A DNA stretch of 64,000 bases from an uncultured Halomonas sp. (GCF_946887195.1 NZ_CAMPKE010000015.1:1-64000); one strand, 5' to 3'. Counted from the first letter of the stretch, positions 1-10,757 are shown. Translations and numbers: made by a program. The notes: generated from the letters alone by a model not told the origin.

Positions 1-54
1 AATGCCGGCCTGTCACGCCGGAGGTCGCGGGTTCGAGTCCCGTCCGGTCCGCCA
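1..54 (+). tRNA. tRNA-Asp (GTC), 5' truncated by window edge
   Basis: The 3' part of a tRNA-Asp. It is identical over its length to the complete tRNA-Asp at 165-241. The anticodon arm shows GTC, followed by the T-arm with GTTCGAGTC and an encoded CCA end at 52-54. The missing 5' part lies outside the window. It is the first of three tandem tRNAs. Confidence 0.95.
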
Positions 55-84
55 TCTTGCACTGACGATACGTCCTATCGATAT

Positions 85-161
85 GGGTGGTTAGCTCAGC
101 CGGTTAGAGCACCAGCCTCACATGCTGGGGGTCACAGGTTCGAGTCCTGTACCACCCACCA
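85..161 (+). tRNA. tRNA-Val (CAC)
   Basis: A 77-nt cloverleaf. The acceptor strand GGGTGGT (85-91) pairs with ACCACCC (151-157); A158 is the discriminator and CCA is encoded at 159-161. The anticodon loop CTCACAT gives CAC, reading GTG valine codons, which should be abundant in this GC-rich genome. The next tRNA-Asp starts only 3 nt downstream, so the cluster is co-transcribed and processed. Confidence 0.93.
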
Positions 162-164
162 CGC

Positions 165-241
165 GGACCGGTAGTTCAGCCGGTTAGAATGCCGGCCTGT
201 CACGCCGGAGGTCGCGGGTTCGAGTCCCGTCCGGTCCGCCA
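165..241 (+). tRNA. tRNA-Asp (GTC)
   Basis: A complete 77-nt tRNA. The acceptor strand GGACCGG pairs with CCGGTCC, the anticodon is GTC in the loop CTGTCAC, the T-loop is standard, and CCA is encoded at 239-241. It duplicates the truncated copy at the window start and is the last gene of the Asp-Val-Asp cluster, with a terminator about 36 nt downstream. Confidence 0.96.
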
Positions 242-277
242 TTATCGATAAGATATCAGCATCCACGAAGCTACCGA

Positions 278-303
278 CCCTGAGCCTTACGGTTCGGGGT
301 TTT
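278..303 (+). terminator. Rho-independent terminator of the tRNA cluster
   Basis: A 9-bp stem (278-286 with 291-299, with two G-T pairs) and a TTAC loop, followed directly by TTTT and a further T-rich stretch. It lies 36 nt after the last tRNA and just before the stop codon of the convergent hydrolase gene. Confidence 0.8.
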
Positions 304-309
304 GTCGTT

Positions 310-1227
310 TCAGGGGTGTGATTTTCCATCATGTGCGTCTAGCCATGCTTTGGCCAGCGGATAGACCTCTTCAGCGGCCTGCGGGTGCGTCAGCATATCC
401 AGATGACCGTAGTCGCGCCGCAATCCAGCGCTGCGTCCCAGCAGGCGTTGCCGCTGAGTGTGCGGCCCGCATTCGGCGACGAAACGTGCCACGTCACCGG
501 GGTGACCGAGCGCTCGATCCACCGCGCCGGCCAGGTGCAGGGTCGGCGGCAATCCGCCATCACTCAGCGCCGCCGCATAGTCGAAGCCGTCGCGCGTGTC
601 GCGCCACGCCGAAGGCCTCACCCAGGCCACACTTTGGCGATGCATGCCGGCATACTCGTCGTCGCTGCCCCAGCCGAACCGACGCGCCGGTATGTAGCCC
701 CATAGGCCGCGCACCAGCGCCCCCGCGCCTTTCCAGATCAGATCCACATACAGCAGGCGTTGGGGCGACCAGCTGTGCACGCAGCGTTTGCTGCCGAAAT
801 AAACCTGGCTAGCGATTCGTTTGCGATTGGTGGGGCAGCGCGCCAGATGCGCGGCGAGTAGCACCCCGCCCCACGAGTGAGCGATGACATGCAGTTGCGA
901 TTGACCGCTCAGTTCCAGCGTCCTGTCGATCGCCGCGGGGATCTCCTCGCGAATCACATCGGTCTGATCGAGCCGCACGCCGCGTGCCGGGTGTGGCAGC
1001 GCGCCGTTACGCCCGCGCTGATCGGCGACGAAGACATCGAAACCACGCTCCGCCAGCCAGGGCGCCAATCCCTTGCCGGAGCGGCTATGGAAGATGCGGC
1101 CCGACTCGATGGCGCCATGCCAGCACAGCACGACGGCCTGCGCCGGCTCGGCGGGGCGAAAGCGGGTCAGTTGCACGCCGCCGCCACTGGCGAGTGCGAT
1201 ACTGTGCCGGGTGATGTCGTATGCCAT
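310..1227 (-). CDS. alpha/beta hydrolase fold protein
   Basis: A serine hydrolase of the alpha/beta fold; its substrate (ester, lipid or peptide) cannot be told from sequence. The nucleophile elbow AHSWGG lies at about residues 116-121, an oxyanion-type WHG is near residue 36, and the C-terminal DYGHLD supplies the likely catalytic histidine. The reading frame stays open to an ATG at 1311. I choose the ATG at 1227 because it has an AAGGA ribosome site 6 nt upstream, while codons 1228-1311 have weak third-position GC and overlap the divergent promoter. The product is then 305 aa. It is transcribed away from fadH and shares a palindromic control region with it. No signal peptide is evident. Confidence 0.75.
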   Translation of the reverse strand: MAYDITRHSIALASGGGVQLTRFRPAEPAQAVVLCWHGAIESGRIFHSRSGKGLAPWLAERGFDVFVADQRGRNGALPHPARGVRLDQTDVIREEIPAAIDRTLELSGQSQLHVIAHSWGGVLLAAHLARCPTNRKRIASQVYFGSKRCVHSWSPQRLLYVDLIWKGAGALVRGLWGYIPARRFGWGSDDEYAGMHRQSVAWVRPSAWRDTRDGFDYAAALSDGGLPPTLHLAGAVDRALGHPGDVARFVAECGPHTQRQRLLGRSAGLRRDYGHLDMLTHPQAAEEVYPLAKAWLDAHDGKSHP

Positions 1228-1268
1228 GTCGATTCCTTCGGCTGCGAGTGCTGCGGCCTTGGTCGGGA

Positions 1269-3362
<2,094 letters not shown>

Positions 3363-3383
3363 CACGCAGCGAGGGGGATGATA

Positions 3384-3460
3384 GACTGATTGGGCGTGCC
3401 ACCCACGCCCACAGCGAGGCTGCGATGGCACCCTGTCGACGGCTTCGATCCCAATCAGTC
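3384..3460 (+). promoter_or_regulatory. structured 5' leader of ltaE (candidate cis-regulatory RNA)
   Basis: The leader is closed by an 11-bp perfect helix (3384-3394 with 3450-3460) whose 3' strand ends a few nt before the AAAGGA ribosome site of ltaE. Inside, helix B (GTGCCA 3396-3401 with TGGCAC 3426-3431) encloses a small hairpin (CAGC 3412-3415 with GCTG 3419-3422). An alternative hairpin A (GGGCGTG 3392-3398 with CACGCCC 3404-3410) uses the same bases as helix B and the inner end of the closing helix, so the two folds exclude each other. This suggests a switch, but I could not match it to a known riboswitch class. Confidence 0.4.
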
Positions 3461-3478
3461 GATAAGAAAGGAATGTCG

Positions 3479-4528
3479 ATGCCAGCCGACTGCTCCCCCC
3501 GTTTCATCGCCAGCGACAATACCTCGGGCATCTGCCCCGAAGCGCTGGACTACCTGCTCGAAGCCAACGCCTGTGACGATCTCGCCTACGGCAACGATAC
3601 CTGGACGCAGCGCGTCGCCGACCGTTTTCGTCAATTGTTCGACACCGACTGCGAGGTGTTCTTCGTCTTCAATGGCACCGCCGCCAACTCGCTGGCGCTG
3701 GCCGCCATGGGGCAGAGTTATCACAGCGTGATCTGCCATGAACTCGCCCATATCGAGACCGACGAATGCGGTGGCCCGGAGTTCTTCTCCAACGGCGCCA
3801 AGCTGCTTACCGCCAGCGGCGAGAACGGCAAGCTCACGCCGGAGGGCATCGAGCGGCTGGTCACCCGGCGCAACGATATCCACTATCCCAAACCCAAGGT
3901 GGTGTCGATCACCCAGGCCACCGAGGTGGGTACCGTATACAACCGCGAGGAGTTGCTGGCGCTGCGCAGTGTCGCCGACAAGTACGACCTGCGCCTGCAT
4001 ATGGATGGCGCGCGTTTCGCCAACGCCTGCGCCGGGCTCGATGCCTCGCCGGCCGAGCTGAGCTGGCAGGCCGGCGTCGACGTGTTGTGTTTCTCGGGCA
4101 CCAAGAACGGCCTGGCGATGGGCGAGGCGGTGATTTTCTTCAATCGCGAACTCGCCGAGGATTTCGACTACCGCTGCAAGCAGGCGGGTCAACTGGCCTC
4201 GAAGATGCGCTTCATTGCCGCGCCCTGGCTAGGCCTGCTGGAGACCGGCGCCTGGCGGCGCAATGCCGAACACGCCAATGCCATGGCGCGTTACCTGGCC
4301 GAGGGGCTGGATGGCTTACCGGATGTCGAACTGCTGTTTCCGACCCAGGCCAACAGTGTATTCGTGCGCCTGCCGCCGCCGGTGCTCGAACGGTTGCGTG
4401 GTCGGGGCTGGACCTTCTATACCTTCATTGGCGCTGGCGGCGCGCGTTTCGTATGTGCCTGGAACACTACTACAGAACTGCTCGATAGGCTGATCCACGA
4501 TACTCGCCAAGCGCTCGGCATCGATTGA
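3479..4528 (+). CDS. ltaE: low-specificity L-threonine aldolase
   Basis: A pyridoxal-phosphate enzyme cleaving L-threonine or L-allo-threonine to glycine and acetaldehyde. It has 349 aa, as in Pseudomonas LtaE. PLP fold type I features are visible: the internal-aldimine lysine is K209 in FSGTKNGLAMG, HMDGARFANA carries the PLP-binding aspartate, and NDTW near residue 40 is typical of the family. The ATG at 3479 is chosen because AGGA lies 6 nt upstream; the ATG at 3473 touches the ribosome site, and upstream in-frame codons lie inside the structured leader. It stands alone between fadH and prkA, both in the same direction, with its own leader. Confidence 0.9.
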   Translation: MPADCSPRFIASDNTSGICPEALDYLLEANACDDLAYGNDTWTQRVADRFRQLFDTDCEVFFVFNGTAANSLALAAMGQSYHSVICHELAHIETDECGGPEFFSNGAKLLTASGENGKLTPEGIERLVTRRNDIHYPKPKVVSITQATEVGTVYNREELLALRSVADKYDLRLHMDGARFANACAGLDASPAELSWQAGVDVLCFSGTKNGLAMGEAVIFFNRELAEDFDYRCKQAGQLASKMRFIAAPWLGLLETGAWRRNAEHANAMARYLAEGLDGLPDVELLFPTQANSVFVRLPPPVLERLRGRGWTFYTFIGAGGARFVCAWNTTTELLDRLIHDTRQALGID

Positions 4529-4745
4529 AACGAGGCGGACACACAATTTCCTTATTTGCCATGGCGAACCAATCGCGGCACGCAACGCTCTGAATAGAAA
4601 AGAAGGGTACCGCAGGGGTTGCGTTGAAAGCCCTGTAGCAAGCTCTCCATCGTCAGCGCTTTATCCGTCTACGCTGATAAATACGCCAGTCCGGAAGCTA
4701 CCGACACCTGTTAGCGGCCGGGGATCGCGATTCAAGGAGGCCTCA

Positions 4746-6668
4746 ATGAGTATCTTCGATCACGTGCAGAACCGTTACGAGCAGGTTCAGCAGGAAGAAA
4801 TGAGTCTTCAGGAGTATCTGGAACTGTGCCGCAAGGAGCCTGCCGCCTATGCCTCGGCCGCCGAGCGCATGCTGGAAGCCATCGGTGAGCCGGAGGTCAT
4901 CGATACGGCCAAGGATCAGCGGCTGTCGCGTATTTTCACCAACAAGGTCATTCGGCGTTATCCGGCGTTCTCCGAGTTCTATGGCATGGAGGAGGCCATC
5001 GAGCAGATCGTCGCCTACTTCCGGCATGCCGCCCAGGGGCTCGAGGAGCGCAAGCAGATACTCTACCTGCTGGGGCCGGTGGGCGGCGGCAAGTCGTCGT
5101 TGGCCGAGCGGCTCAAGCTGTTGATGGAGCGGGTGCCGTTCTATGCCATCAAGGGCTCGCCGGTTTACGAGTCGCCGCTGGGACTGTTCTCGCCGGAGCA
5201 GGATGGCGAGTTGCTCGAGAAGGAGTACGGGGTTCCACGCCGTTATCTGAAAAGCGTGATGTCACCTTGGGCCGCCAAACGCCTCAAGGAGTACGAAGGC
5301 GATATCTCGAAGTTTCGCGTGGTGCGCCTGCATCCGTCGCGCCTGAACCAGATCGCGATCTCCAAGACCGAGCCGGGCGACGAGAACAACCAGGACATCT
5401 CCTCGCTGGTGGGCAAGGTCGATATTCGCCAGCTCGAGCTCTACTCCCAGGACGACGCCGACGCCTATAGCTTCTCCGGCGGGTTGTGCAAGGCCAACCA
5501 AGGGCTGATGGAATTCGTCGAGATGTTCAAGGCGCCCATCAAGGTACTGCACCCGTTGCTGACCGCCACTCAGGAGGGCAACTACAACCCCACCGAAGGC
5601 ATGGGTGCGATTCCCTTCGACGGCGTGGTGCTGGCCCACTCCAACGAGAGCGAATGGCAGCATTTTCGCAACAACCGCAACAACGAGGCCTTCCTCGATC
5701 GCGTCTACATCGTCAAGGTGCCGTACTGCCTGCGGGTCTCCGAAGAGATCAATATCTACAAGAAGCTGCTCGAGCACTCCTCGCTGAACGAGGCGCCCTG
5801 CGCGCCCGATACGCTGCGCATGCTGGCGCAGTTCTCGGTACTCTCGCGGCTCAAGGAGCCGGAGAACTCGAGCATCTACTCCAAGATGCGCGTGTACGAC
5901 GGCGAAAACCTCAAGGATACCGATCCCAAGGCCAAGTCGATCCAGGAGTATCGCGACTCCGCCGGGGTCGATGAAGGGATGGACGGTCGCTCGACGCGTT
6001 TCGCCTTCAAGATTCTCTCCAAGGTCTTCAACTTCGACACCCACGAGATCGCCGCCAACCCGGTGCATCTGCTGTATGTACTGGAACAGCGGCTCGAACA
6101 CGAGCAATTGCCCAAGGAGACCCACGAGCGTTACCTGCGTTTCATCAAGGAGTTTCTGGCGCCGCGCTACGTCGATTTCATCGGCAAGGAGATTCAGACC
6201 GCCTATCTCGAGTCCTACAGCGAATACGGCCAGAACATTTTCGACCGTTACGTCACCTATGCCGATTTCTGGATTCAGGATCAGGAGTACCGCGATCCCG
6301 AAACCGGCGAGCTGTTCAACCGCCAGGCGCTGAACGAGGAACTGGAGAAGATCGAAAAGCCGGCGGGTATCTCCAATCCCAAGGACTTCCGCCATGAGGT
6401 GGTCAACTTCGTGCTGCGTGCGCGGGCGCAGAACAACGGCATGAACCCCAGCTGGCAGTCCTACGAGAAGCTCAAGGGCGTGATCGAGAAGAAGATGTTC
6501 GCCAATACCGAAGAGCTGCTGCCGGTAATCTCCTTCAATGCCAAGGCGTCCGCTTCCGATCAGCACAAGCACGAGGATTTCGTGGCGCGCATGGTCGATC
6601 GCGGCTACACCGAGAAGCAGGTGAGGTTGCTGTCCGAGTGGTATCTGCGGGTGCGTAAATCGCAGTAA
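4746..6668 (+). CDS. prkA: PrkA-family serine protein kinase / AAA+ protein (YeaG)
   Basis: A 640-aa homologue of E. coli YeaG and Bacillus PrkA. These cytoplasmic proteins combine an AAA+ NTPase domain with a C-terminal kinase-like PrkA domain and act in nutrient-stress and stationary-phase adaptation. The Walker A motif GPVGGGKS is at residues 110-117. A strong AAGGAGG ribosome site precedes the ATG. It is the first gene of the prkA-yeaH-spoVR set, which is conserved as a unit in many proteobacteria. In E. coli the locus depends on the stationary-phase sigma factor; I see no convincing RpoS promoter here. The 217 nt upstream (4529-4745) hold no gene. Confidence 0.93.
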   Translation: MSIFDHVQNRYEQVQQEEMSLQEYLELCRKEPAAYASAAERMLEAIGEPEVIDTAKDQRLSRIFTNKVIRRYPAFSEFYGMEEAIEQIVAYFRHAAQGLEERKQILYLLGPVGGGKSSLAERLKLLMERVPFYAIKGSPVYESPLGLFSPEQDGELLEKEYGVPRRYLKSVMSPWAAKRLKEYEGDISKFRVVRLHPSRLNQIAISKTEPGDENNQDISSLVGKVDIRQLELYSQDDADAYSFSGGLCKANQGLMEFVEMFKAPIKVLHPLLTATQEGNYNPTEGMGAIPFDGVVLAHSNESEWQHFRNNRNNEAFLDRVYIVKVPYCLRVSEEINIYKKLLEHSSLNEAPCAPDTLRMLAQFSVLSRLKEPENSSIYSKMRVYDGENLKDTDPKAKSIQEYRDSAGVDEGMDGRSTRFAFKILSKVFNFDTHEIAANPVHLLYVLEQRLEHEQLPKETHERYLRFIKEFLAPRYVDFIGKEIQTAYLESYSEYGQNIFDRYVTYADFWIQDQEYRDPETGELFNRQALNEELEKIEKPAGISNPKDFRHEVVNFVLRARAQNNGMNPSWQSYEKLKGVIEKKMFANTEELLPVISFNAKASASDQHKHEDFVARMVDRGYTEKQVRLLSEWYLRVRKSQ

Positions 6669-6685
6669 CCGCAGCGACCGGTGAA

Positions 6686-6711
6686 GGTGGGGGTGGGTAT
6701 GCGCCCCCGCC
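6686..6711 (+). other. GC-rich hairpin between prkA and yeaH
   Basis: A 9-bp stem (6686-6694 with 6703-6711, two G-T pairs) with an 8-nt loop in the 76-nt gap between prkA and yeaH. There is no T-run, so it is more likely an mRNA-stability or partial-attenuation element inside the operon than a terminator. Its role is inferred. Confidence 0.4.
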
Positions 6712-6744
6712 AAGCGACGCACCACGCGCAGTGGAGGTTAATGC

Positions 6745-8025
6745 ATGAGCTATTTCATCGATCGACGCCTCAATGCCCGCCACAAGAGCGAGGTCAACCG
6801 CCAGCGCTTTCTGGATCGTTACCGCACGCACATCAAGCGTTCGGTGGAGGAAGCGGTCAATCGGCGTTCGATTACCGACATGGAGCGCGGCGAGAAGGTC
6901 TCGATACCGGCTCGGGATATCTCCGAGCCGGTGTTCCAGCATGGGCCCGGCGGGCAGCGCACCATCGTCAGCCCCGGCAACAGGGAGTTTCTGGAAGGCG
7001 ATCAACTGCGTCGCCCGGGTGGCGGAGGCGGCGGTGGCAGCGGTGAAGGCGGCGCGTCCAACCAGGGCGAGGGCATGGATGAATTCGCCTTCTCGCTGAC
7101 TCGCGAGGAGTTTCTCGATTTCGTCTTCGATGGCCTGGAGCTGCCGCATCTCGAGCGCAAGCAGCTGGTCGATCTCGAGGAAGTGCGCCCGGTACGCGCG
7201 GGGATTTCCCGCGATGGCGTGCCGTCGCGCATCAACATCGTGCGTTCGATGCGTGAAGCGCAGGCGCGACGCATCGCCATGCGCGCGCCGATCAAGCGTG
7301 CCCTGCGCGAGGCCACCGAGGCACTCGATGCCGAGGAGCGCAAGGACCCGGTGTTGCGCAATCCATCGCGGATTACCGAACTGAAAGCGGAAATCGAACG
7401 CCTCGAGAAGCGTCTCGACTCGGTGCCTTTCATCGATACCTACGACCTGCGTTACAACAATCTGGTCAATCAGCCGCAGCCATCCAACAAGGCGGTGATG
7501 TTCTGCGTCATGGACGTGTCCGGGTCGATGACCCAATCGCACAAGGACATCGCCAAGCGCTTCTTCCTGCTGCTCTATCTCTTTCTGGAGCGCAACTACG
7601 AGAAGGTCGAGCTGGTTTTCGTGCGCCACCACACCGCGGCCAAGGAGGTCGACGAAGAGGAGTTCTTCTATTCGCGTGAGACCGGCGGCACCATCGTCTC
7701 CAGCGCCCTGAGTCTGGTCGACTCGATCATCACCGCGCGTTATCCGGCGGCACAGTGGAATCTCTACGTGGCCCAGGCATCCGATGGCGACAATTGGGAC
7801 GACGACTCCACCACCTGTCGCCAAGTGCTGATCAAGTCGCTGATGCCCCGGCTGCAATATTACACTTACGTCGAGATCACGCCCCACGCCCACCAGGCAC
7901 TGTGGGAAGAATACGAGAGCGTGCAGGACGAGTTTCCCGAGCGTTTCGCCATGCGTCAGATCATCGAGTCGGGGGACATCTACCCGGTCTTTCGCCAGTT
8001 GTTTCAGCGTCGCTCCGCGCAGTGA
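6745..8025 (+). CDS. yeaH: YeaH/YhbH family protein (DUF444, VWA-like)
   Basis: A 426-aa DUF444 protein of unknown biochemical function, nearly always encoded with PrkA and SpoVR. The N-terminal part is basic and charged, a glycine-rich linker follows at about 91-105, and the C-terminal half resembles a von Willebrand A domain with a metal-site motif DVSGS at 257-261. GGAGG lies 7 nt before the ATG at 6745; the ATG at 6741 is out of frame. It is likely co-transcribed with prkA and may act with the kinase, an inference from context. Confidence 0.9.
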   Translation: MSYFIDRRLNARHKSEVNRQRFLDRYRTHIKRSVEEAVNRRSITDMERGEKVSIPARDISEPVFQHGPGGQRTIVSPGNREFLEGDQLRRPGGGGGGGSGEGGASNQGEGMDEFAFSLTREEFLDFVFDGLELPHLERKQLVDLEEVRPVRAGISRDGVPSRINIVRSMREAQARRIAMRAPIKRALREATEALDAEERKDPVLRNPSRITELKAEIERLEKRLDSVPFIDTYDLRYNNLVNQPQPSNKAVMFCVMDVSGSMTQSHKDIAKRFFLLLYLFLERNYEKVELVFVRHHTAAKEVDEEEFFYSRETGGTIVSSALSLVDSIITARYPAAQWNLYVAQASDGDNWDDDSTTCRQVLIKSLMPRLQYYTYVEITPHAHQALWEEYESVQDEFPERFAMRQIIESGDIYPVFRQLFQRRSAQ

Positions 8026-8052
8026 GCCTTGGTTCGGACTGAAGGAGGCTGT

Positions 8053-9597
8053 ATGACCAAGCGTACCCCCATCTCCACCGGCTCCGACTGGAATTTCGAG
8101 GTACTCACCACCTACGAGCGCGAGATCGCTCGGTTGGCCGATGAGTACCGACTCGACATCTACCCCAATCAGATCGAGATCATCACGTCGGAGCAGATGA
8201 TGGATGCCTACGCCAGCGTCGGCATGCCGGTCGGCTATCATCACTGGTCGTTCGGCAAGCAGTTTCTATCCGTCGAGCAGGCCTATCGGCGCGGCCAGAT
8301 GGGGCTGGCCTATGAACTGGTGATCAACTCCGACCCCTGCATCGCCTATCTGATGGAAGAGAATACCCTGATGATGCAGGTGCTGGTCATGGCGCACGCC
8401 TGCTATGGCCACAACTCCTTCTTCAAGGGCAACTACCTGTTCCGCGCCTGGACCGATGCCTCGGCGATCGTCGATTACCTGGTATTCGCGCGAAAATACG
8501 TGACCGAATGCGAGGAGCGTCATGGTGTGGCGGCGGTGGAGCAACTGCTCGATGCCTGTCATGCCCTGCAGAATTACGGCGTCGATCGCTACAAGCGCCC
8601 TTCGCCAATCTCCGCCGAGGAGGAGGCGCGCCGCCAATCCGAGCGCGAAGCGTATCTGCAATCGCAGGTCAATCTGCTATGGCGGACGATTCCGACCCCG
8701 CAAGGCAGCGATGAGCCACAGGGCAACGACGAGGAAGATCCGCTGGGCCTGCACCAGTCCGGGCGTTACCCCGCCGAGCCGCAGGAAAACCTGCTCTATT
8801 TCCTCGAGAAGAACGCACCGCTGCTGGCGCCCTGGCAGCGCGAAATCGTGCGTATCGTGCGCAAGCTGGCGCAGTATTTCTATCCTCAGCGGCAGACCCA
8901 GGTCATGAACGAGGGCTGGGCGACCTTCTGGCACTACACGCTGATGAATCGGCTGTTCGACGAGGGGTTGGTCAATGAGGGGCTGATCCTCGAATTTCTG
9001 CAATCGCATACCGCGGTGGTCAACCAGCCGAGCTTCGATAGTCCCTATTACAATGGCATCAACCCCTATGCGCTGGGGTTCGCCATGTTCAGCGACATCA
9101 AGCGTATCTGCCAGGAGCCCACCGCCGAGGATCGCGAATGGTTCCCCGACATCGCCGGTAGCGATTGGCTCGATACCCTGCATTTTGCGATGCGCAACTT
9201 CAAGGACGAGTCGTTCATTCAGCAGTTTTTGTCGCCCAAGGTGATTCGCGATCTCAAGCTGTTCTCGCTGGTCGATGACGACACCGAGGAGATGCTGACG
9301 ATCGCGGCGATTCATGACGAGCGCGGCTATCTGCGCATCCGCGAGGCGCTATCGACGCAGTATGCATTGTCGGTGCGCGAGCCCAACATTCAGGTTTGGG
9401 AAGCCGATATTCGTGGCGATCGCTCGCTCACCCTGCATCATGTTCAGGATCGCAGACGACCACTGGCCAAGAGCGTCTATCCGGTGATGCGCCATCTCCA
9501 TCAGCTTTGGGGGTTCCCGGTCAAGCTGGTATCGATGGAGGGCGACGAGACCGTGCGCCGCTACCATTGGCCTTTGCCGGAAGGCGATAGCGATTAG
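8053..9597 (+). CDS. SpoVR family protein (YcgB)
   Basis: A 514-aa member of the SpoVR/YcgB family, named for a Bacillus protein needed for spore cortex formation but widespread in non-sporulating bacteria. Family features include the N-terminal DWNFEVLTTYEREIARLADE block and a histidine-rich core (AHACYGHNSFFK, EGWATFWHYTLMNRL) that could bind metal. The ATG at 8053 follows AAGGAGG; an in-frame start 24 nt upstream has no ribosome site. It is the third gene of the prkA module, 27 nt after yeaH. Its molecular function is unknown. Confidence 0.9.
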   Translation: MTKRTPISTGSDWNFEVLTTYEREIARLADEYRLDIYPNQIEIITSEQMMDAYASVGMPVGYHHWSFGKQFLSVEQAYRRGQMGLAYELVINSDPCIAYLMEENTLMMQVLVMAHACYGHNSFFKGNYLFRAWTDASAIVDYLVFARKYVTECEERHGVAAVEQLLDACHALQNYGVDRYKRPSPISAEEEARRQSEREAYLQSQVNLLWRTIPTPQGSDEPQGNDEEDPLGLHQSGRYPAEPQENLLYFLEKNAPLLAPWQREIVRIVRKLAQYFYPQRQTQVMNEGWATFWHYTLMNRLFDEGLVNEGLILEFLQSHTAVVNQPSFDSPYYNGINPYALGFAMFSDIKRICQEPTAEDREWFPDIAGSDWLDTLHFAMRNFKDESFIQQFLSPKVIRDLKLFSLVDDDTEEMLTIAAIHDERGYLRIREALSTQYALSVREPNIQVWEADIRGDRSLTLHHVQDRRRPLAKSVYPVMRHLHQLWGFPVKLVSMEGDETVRRYHWPLPEGDSD

Positions 9598-9601
9598 CCG
9601 G

Positions 9602-9647
9602 AAACGCAGCACGCCGGCAGTAGCCGGCGTGAGGTAGCGGTTTCTAT
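9602..9647. terminator. bidirectional terminator between spoVR and the HiPIP gene
   Basis: A perfect 9-bp GC-rich stem CACGCCGGC/GCCGGCGTG (9610-9618 with 9623-9631) and an AGTA loop. The flanks can extend the pairing (GAAAC before, GTTTC after). It sits 5-50 nt after the spoVR stop and just before the stop of the convergent HiPIP gene, so it can serve both. Confidence 0.6.
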
Positions 9648-9658
9648 GGTGATAGCCC

Positions 9659-9976
9659 TTAGGCTGGCTTGGCGGTCCAGGATTGGCACCACCCTTCGGG
9701 CGCGACGCTGTTCTGCGGGAATAGCTGACAGCCGTTATTGCCCTTGGTGAAGAACATGCAATTGGCGCAGTGCTCACCCTTCGCGTAGGCGGGGTGATCG
9801 CTGGCTTCGCTGGCATCGGTCACGTAATTCAGTGCCTTGGCTTGAGGGTTCTCCGGATCCAGTGGCGGCAGTTCCTGAGCGAGTGCGCGGCTGGAAAGCA
9901 CGCCGGCACCGAGTGGCAGTGCAGCGAGGCCGAGCAAGCTATGGCGCATGAAATCGCGGCGACTATTATTAGCCAT
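9659..9976 (-). CDS. high-potential iron-sulfur protein (HiPIP), Tat-exported
   Basis: A periplasmic 4Fe-4S electron carrier. The 105-aa precursor starts with a twin-arginine signal (SRRDFM, hydrophobic stretch, likely cleavage after ALA at 31-33). The mature part has the four cluster cysteines C70, C73, C83 and C97, with HCANCMFF and GWCQSW typical of HiPIP. The ATG at 9976 is preceded by AAGGAG; further upstream in-frame codons lack a ribosome site. HiPIPs occur in halophilic and phototrophic gammaproteobacteria, where they can feed electrons to terminal oxidases. The partner cannot be read from this locus. Confidence 0.93.
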   Translation of the reverse strand: MANNSRRDFMRHSLLGLAALPLGAGVLSSRALAQELPPLDPENPQAKALNYVTDASEASDHPAYAKGEHCANCMFFTKGNNGCQLFPQNSVAPEGWCQSWTAKPA

Positions 9977-10318
9977 GGTTTCTCCTTGGTTTTCGTCTTT
10001 TTGCGTGCTCTGCCCGCACCTCGCGCAAGGATGGGCTGGCAACGCCGTCACGGTCGATGGGCGGTGATCCGCCTCTGTTTTTACTTAAGGGCAATCTAAC
10101 AGCTACATTAGCAGCTACGCTGGCATATCGGGAGCCATGCTGACGACAGATCGAAACGCGCCAAGCGCTACCCTTACTATCCTAGTAGAAGCTGTCCTGA
10201 TGCCAGTAAATTCCTGACTTTTGATGCGGCAATCGGTCGCGGTGCACCGATTCGACCCCAGCAGGCCAGGCGGCTGATATACTCAGGCCATACGAATCAG
10301 TCCAGCAGGGAGAGCTCG
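9977..10318. other. intergenic region between HiPIP and AsnC-domain genes
   Basis: The 342 nt between two divergent genes hold no convincing reading frame. A TATACT -10-like element (10278-10283) lies 36 nt before the downstream gene, without a good -35. The part nearest the HiPIP gene is AT-richer and should carry its promoter on the minus strand, but no clear hexamer pair stands out. Confidence 0.4.
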
Positions 10319-10594
10319 ATGCAAAACGCCGTGATTCTCATCAATGCCGAAAAGGGCCAGATCAGGGCCGTCGCCGAGCGCCTGGCCGAAGTGCAGGGCA
10401 TCAGCGAGGTGTATTCCACCTGTGGCCGTTACGACCTGGTGGCGATCGCCCGCACCCGCGATTTCGAGAGCCTGGCGGCGCTGGTCACCGAACGTCTGGT
10501 GCAGGTCGAAGGCGTACGCGAGACCGAAACCCTGAACGCCATGCAGGTGCACTCCCGCCACGATCTCGAAACCATGTTCAGCGTGGGCCTATAG
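10319..10594 (+). CDS. stand-alone Lrp/AsnC ligand-binding (RAM) domain protein
   Basis: A 91-aa protein matching only the C-terminal ligand-binding domain of Lrp/AsnC regulators, with no helix-turn-helix. It starts MQNAVILINAEKG and contains GISEVYSTCGRYDLVAIA, the usual beta-alpha-beta-beta pattern and the conserved G-x-YD turn. Stand-alone RAM proteins form oligomers and may bind amino acids or modulate full-length Lrp partners; a specific role here is unknown. GGAG lies upstream of the ATG. It is monocistronic, followed by the nuclease gene 163 nt later. Confidence 0.85.
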   Translation: MQNAVILINAEKGQIRAVAERLAEVQGISEVYSTCGRYDLVAIARTRDFESLAALVTERLVQVEGVRETETLNAMQVHSRHDLETMFSVGL

Positions 10595-10757
10595 GCCTGC
10601 CTGACAAGTTGCTGCGCTCAACCAGGCGGCGTTAAAAATTCACTCAAGGTACTCATTTACCTTGTGTAAACTCCGCCCTATCGTCAATTTTTGCCTTGCC
10701 TGATTATCGCTCGCCGACTTGTCAGAACAGGCCTCTTTCGTGGTTTGAATATTGAGT

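Noticed and set aside
3392..3410. GGGCGTG/CACGCCC hairpin as the fadH terminator
   Set aside because: There is no T-run after the stem, and its bases also take part in the larger fold of the ltaE leader.
3384..3460. Assignment of the ltaE leader to the glycine or SAH riboswitch class
   Set aside because: The conserved core motifs of those classes, as I remember them, are not present; only base pairing is visible, so it stays unclassified.
5262..6725. A 487-codon open frame on the minus strand opposite prkA
   Set aside because: It is a shadow of the GC-rich prkA gene: no ribosome site, no recognisable domain, and prkA on the other strand is a certain match.
6535..8244. A 569-codon open frame on the minus strand opposite yeaH and spoVR
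   Set aside because: Low-complexity translation spanning two well-supported genes on the plus strand; an artefact of high third-position GC.
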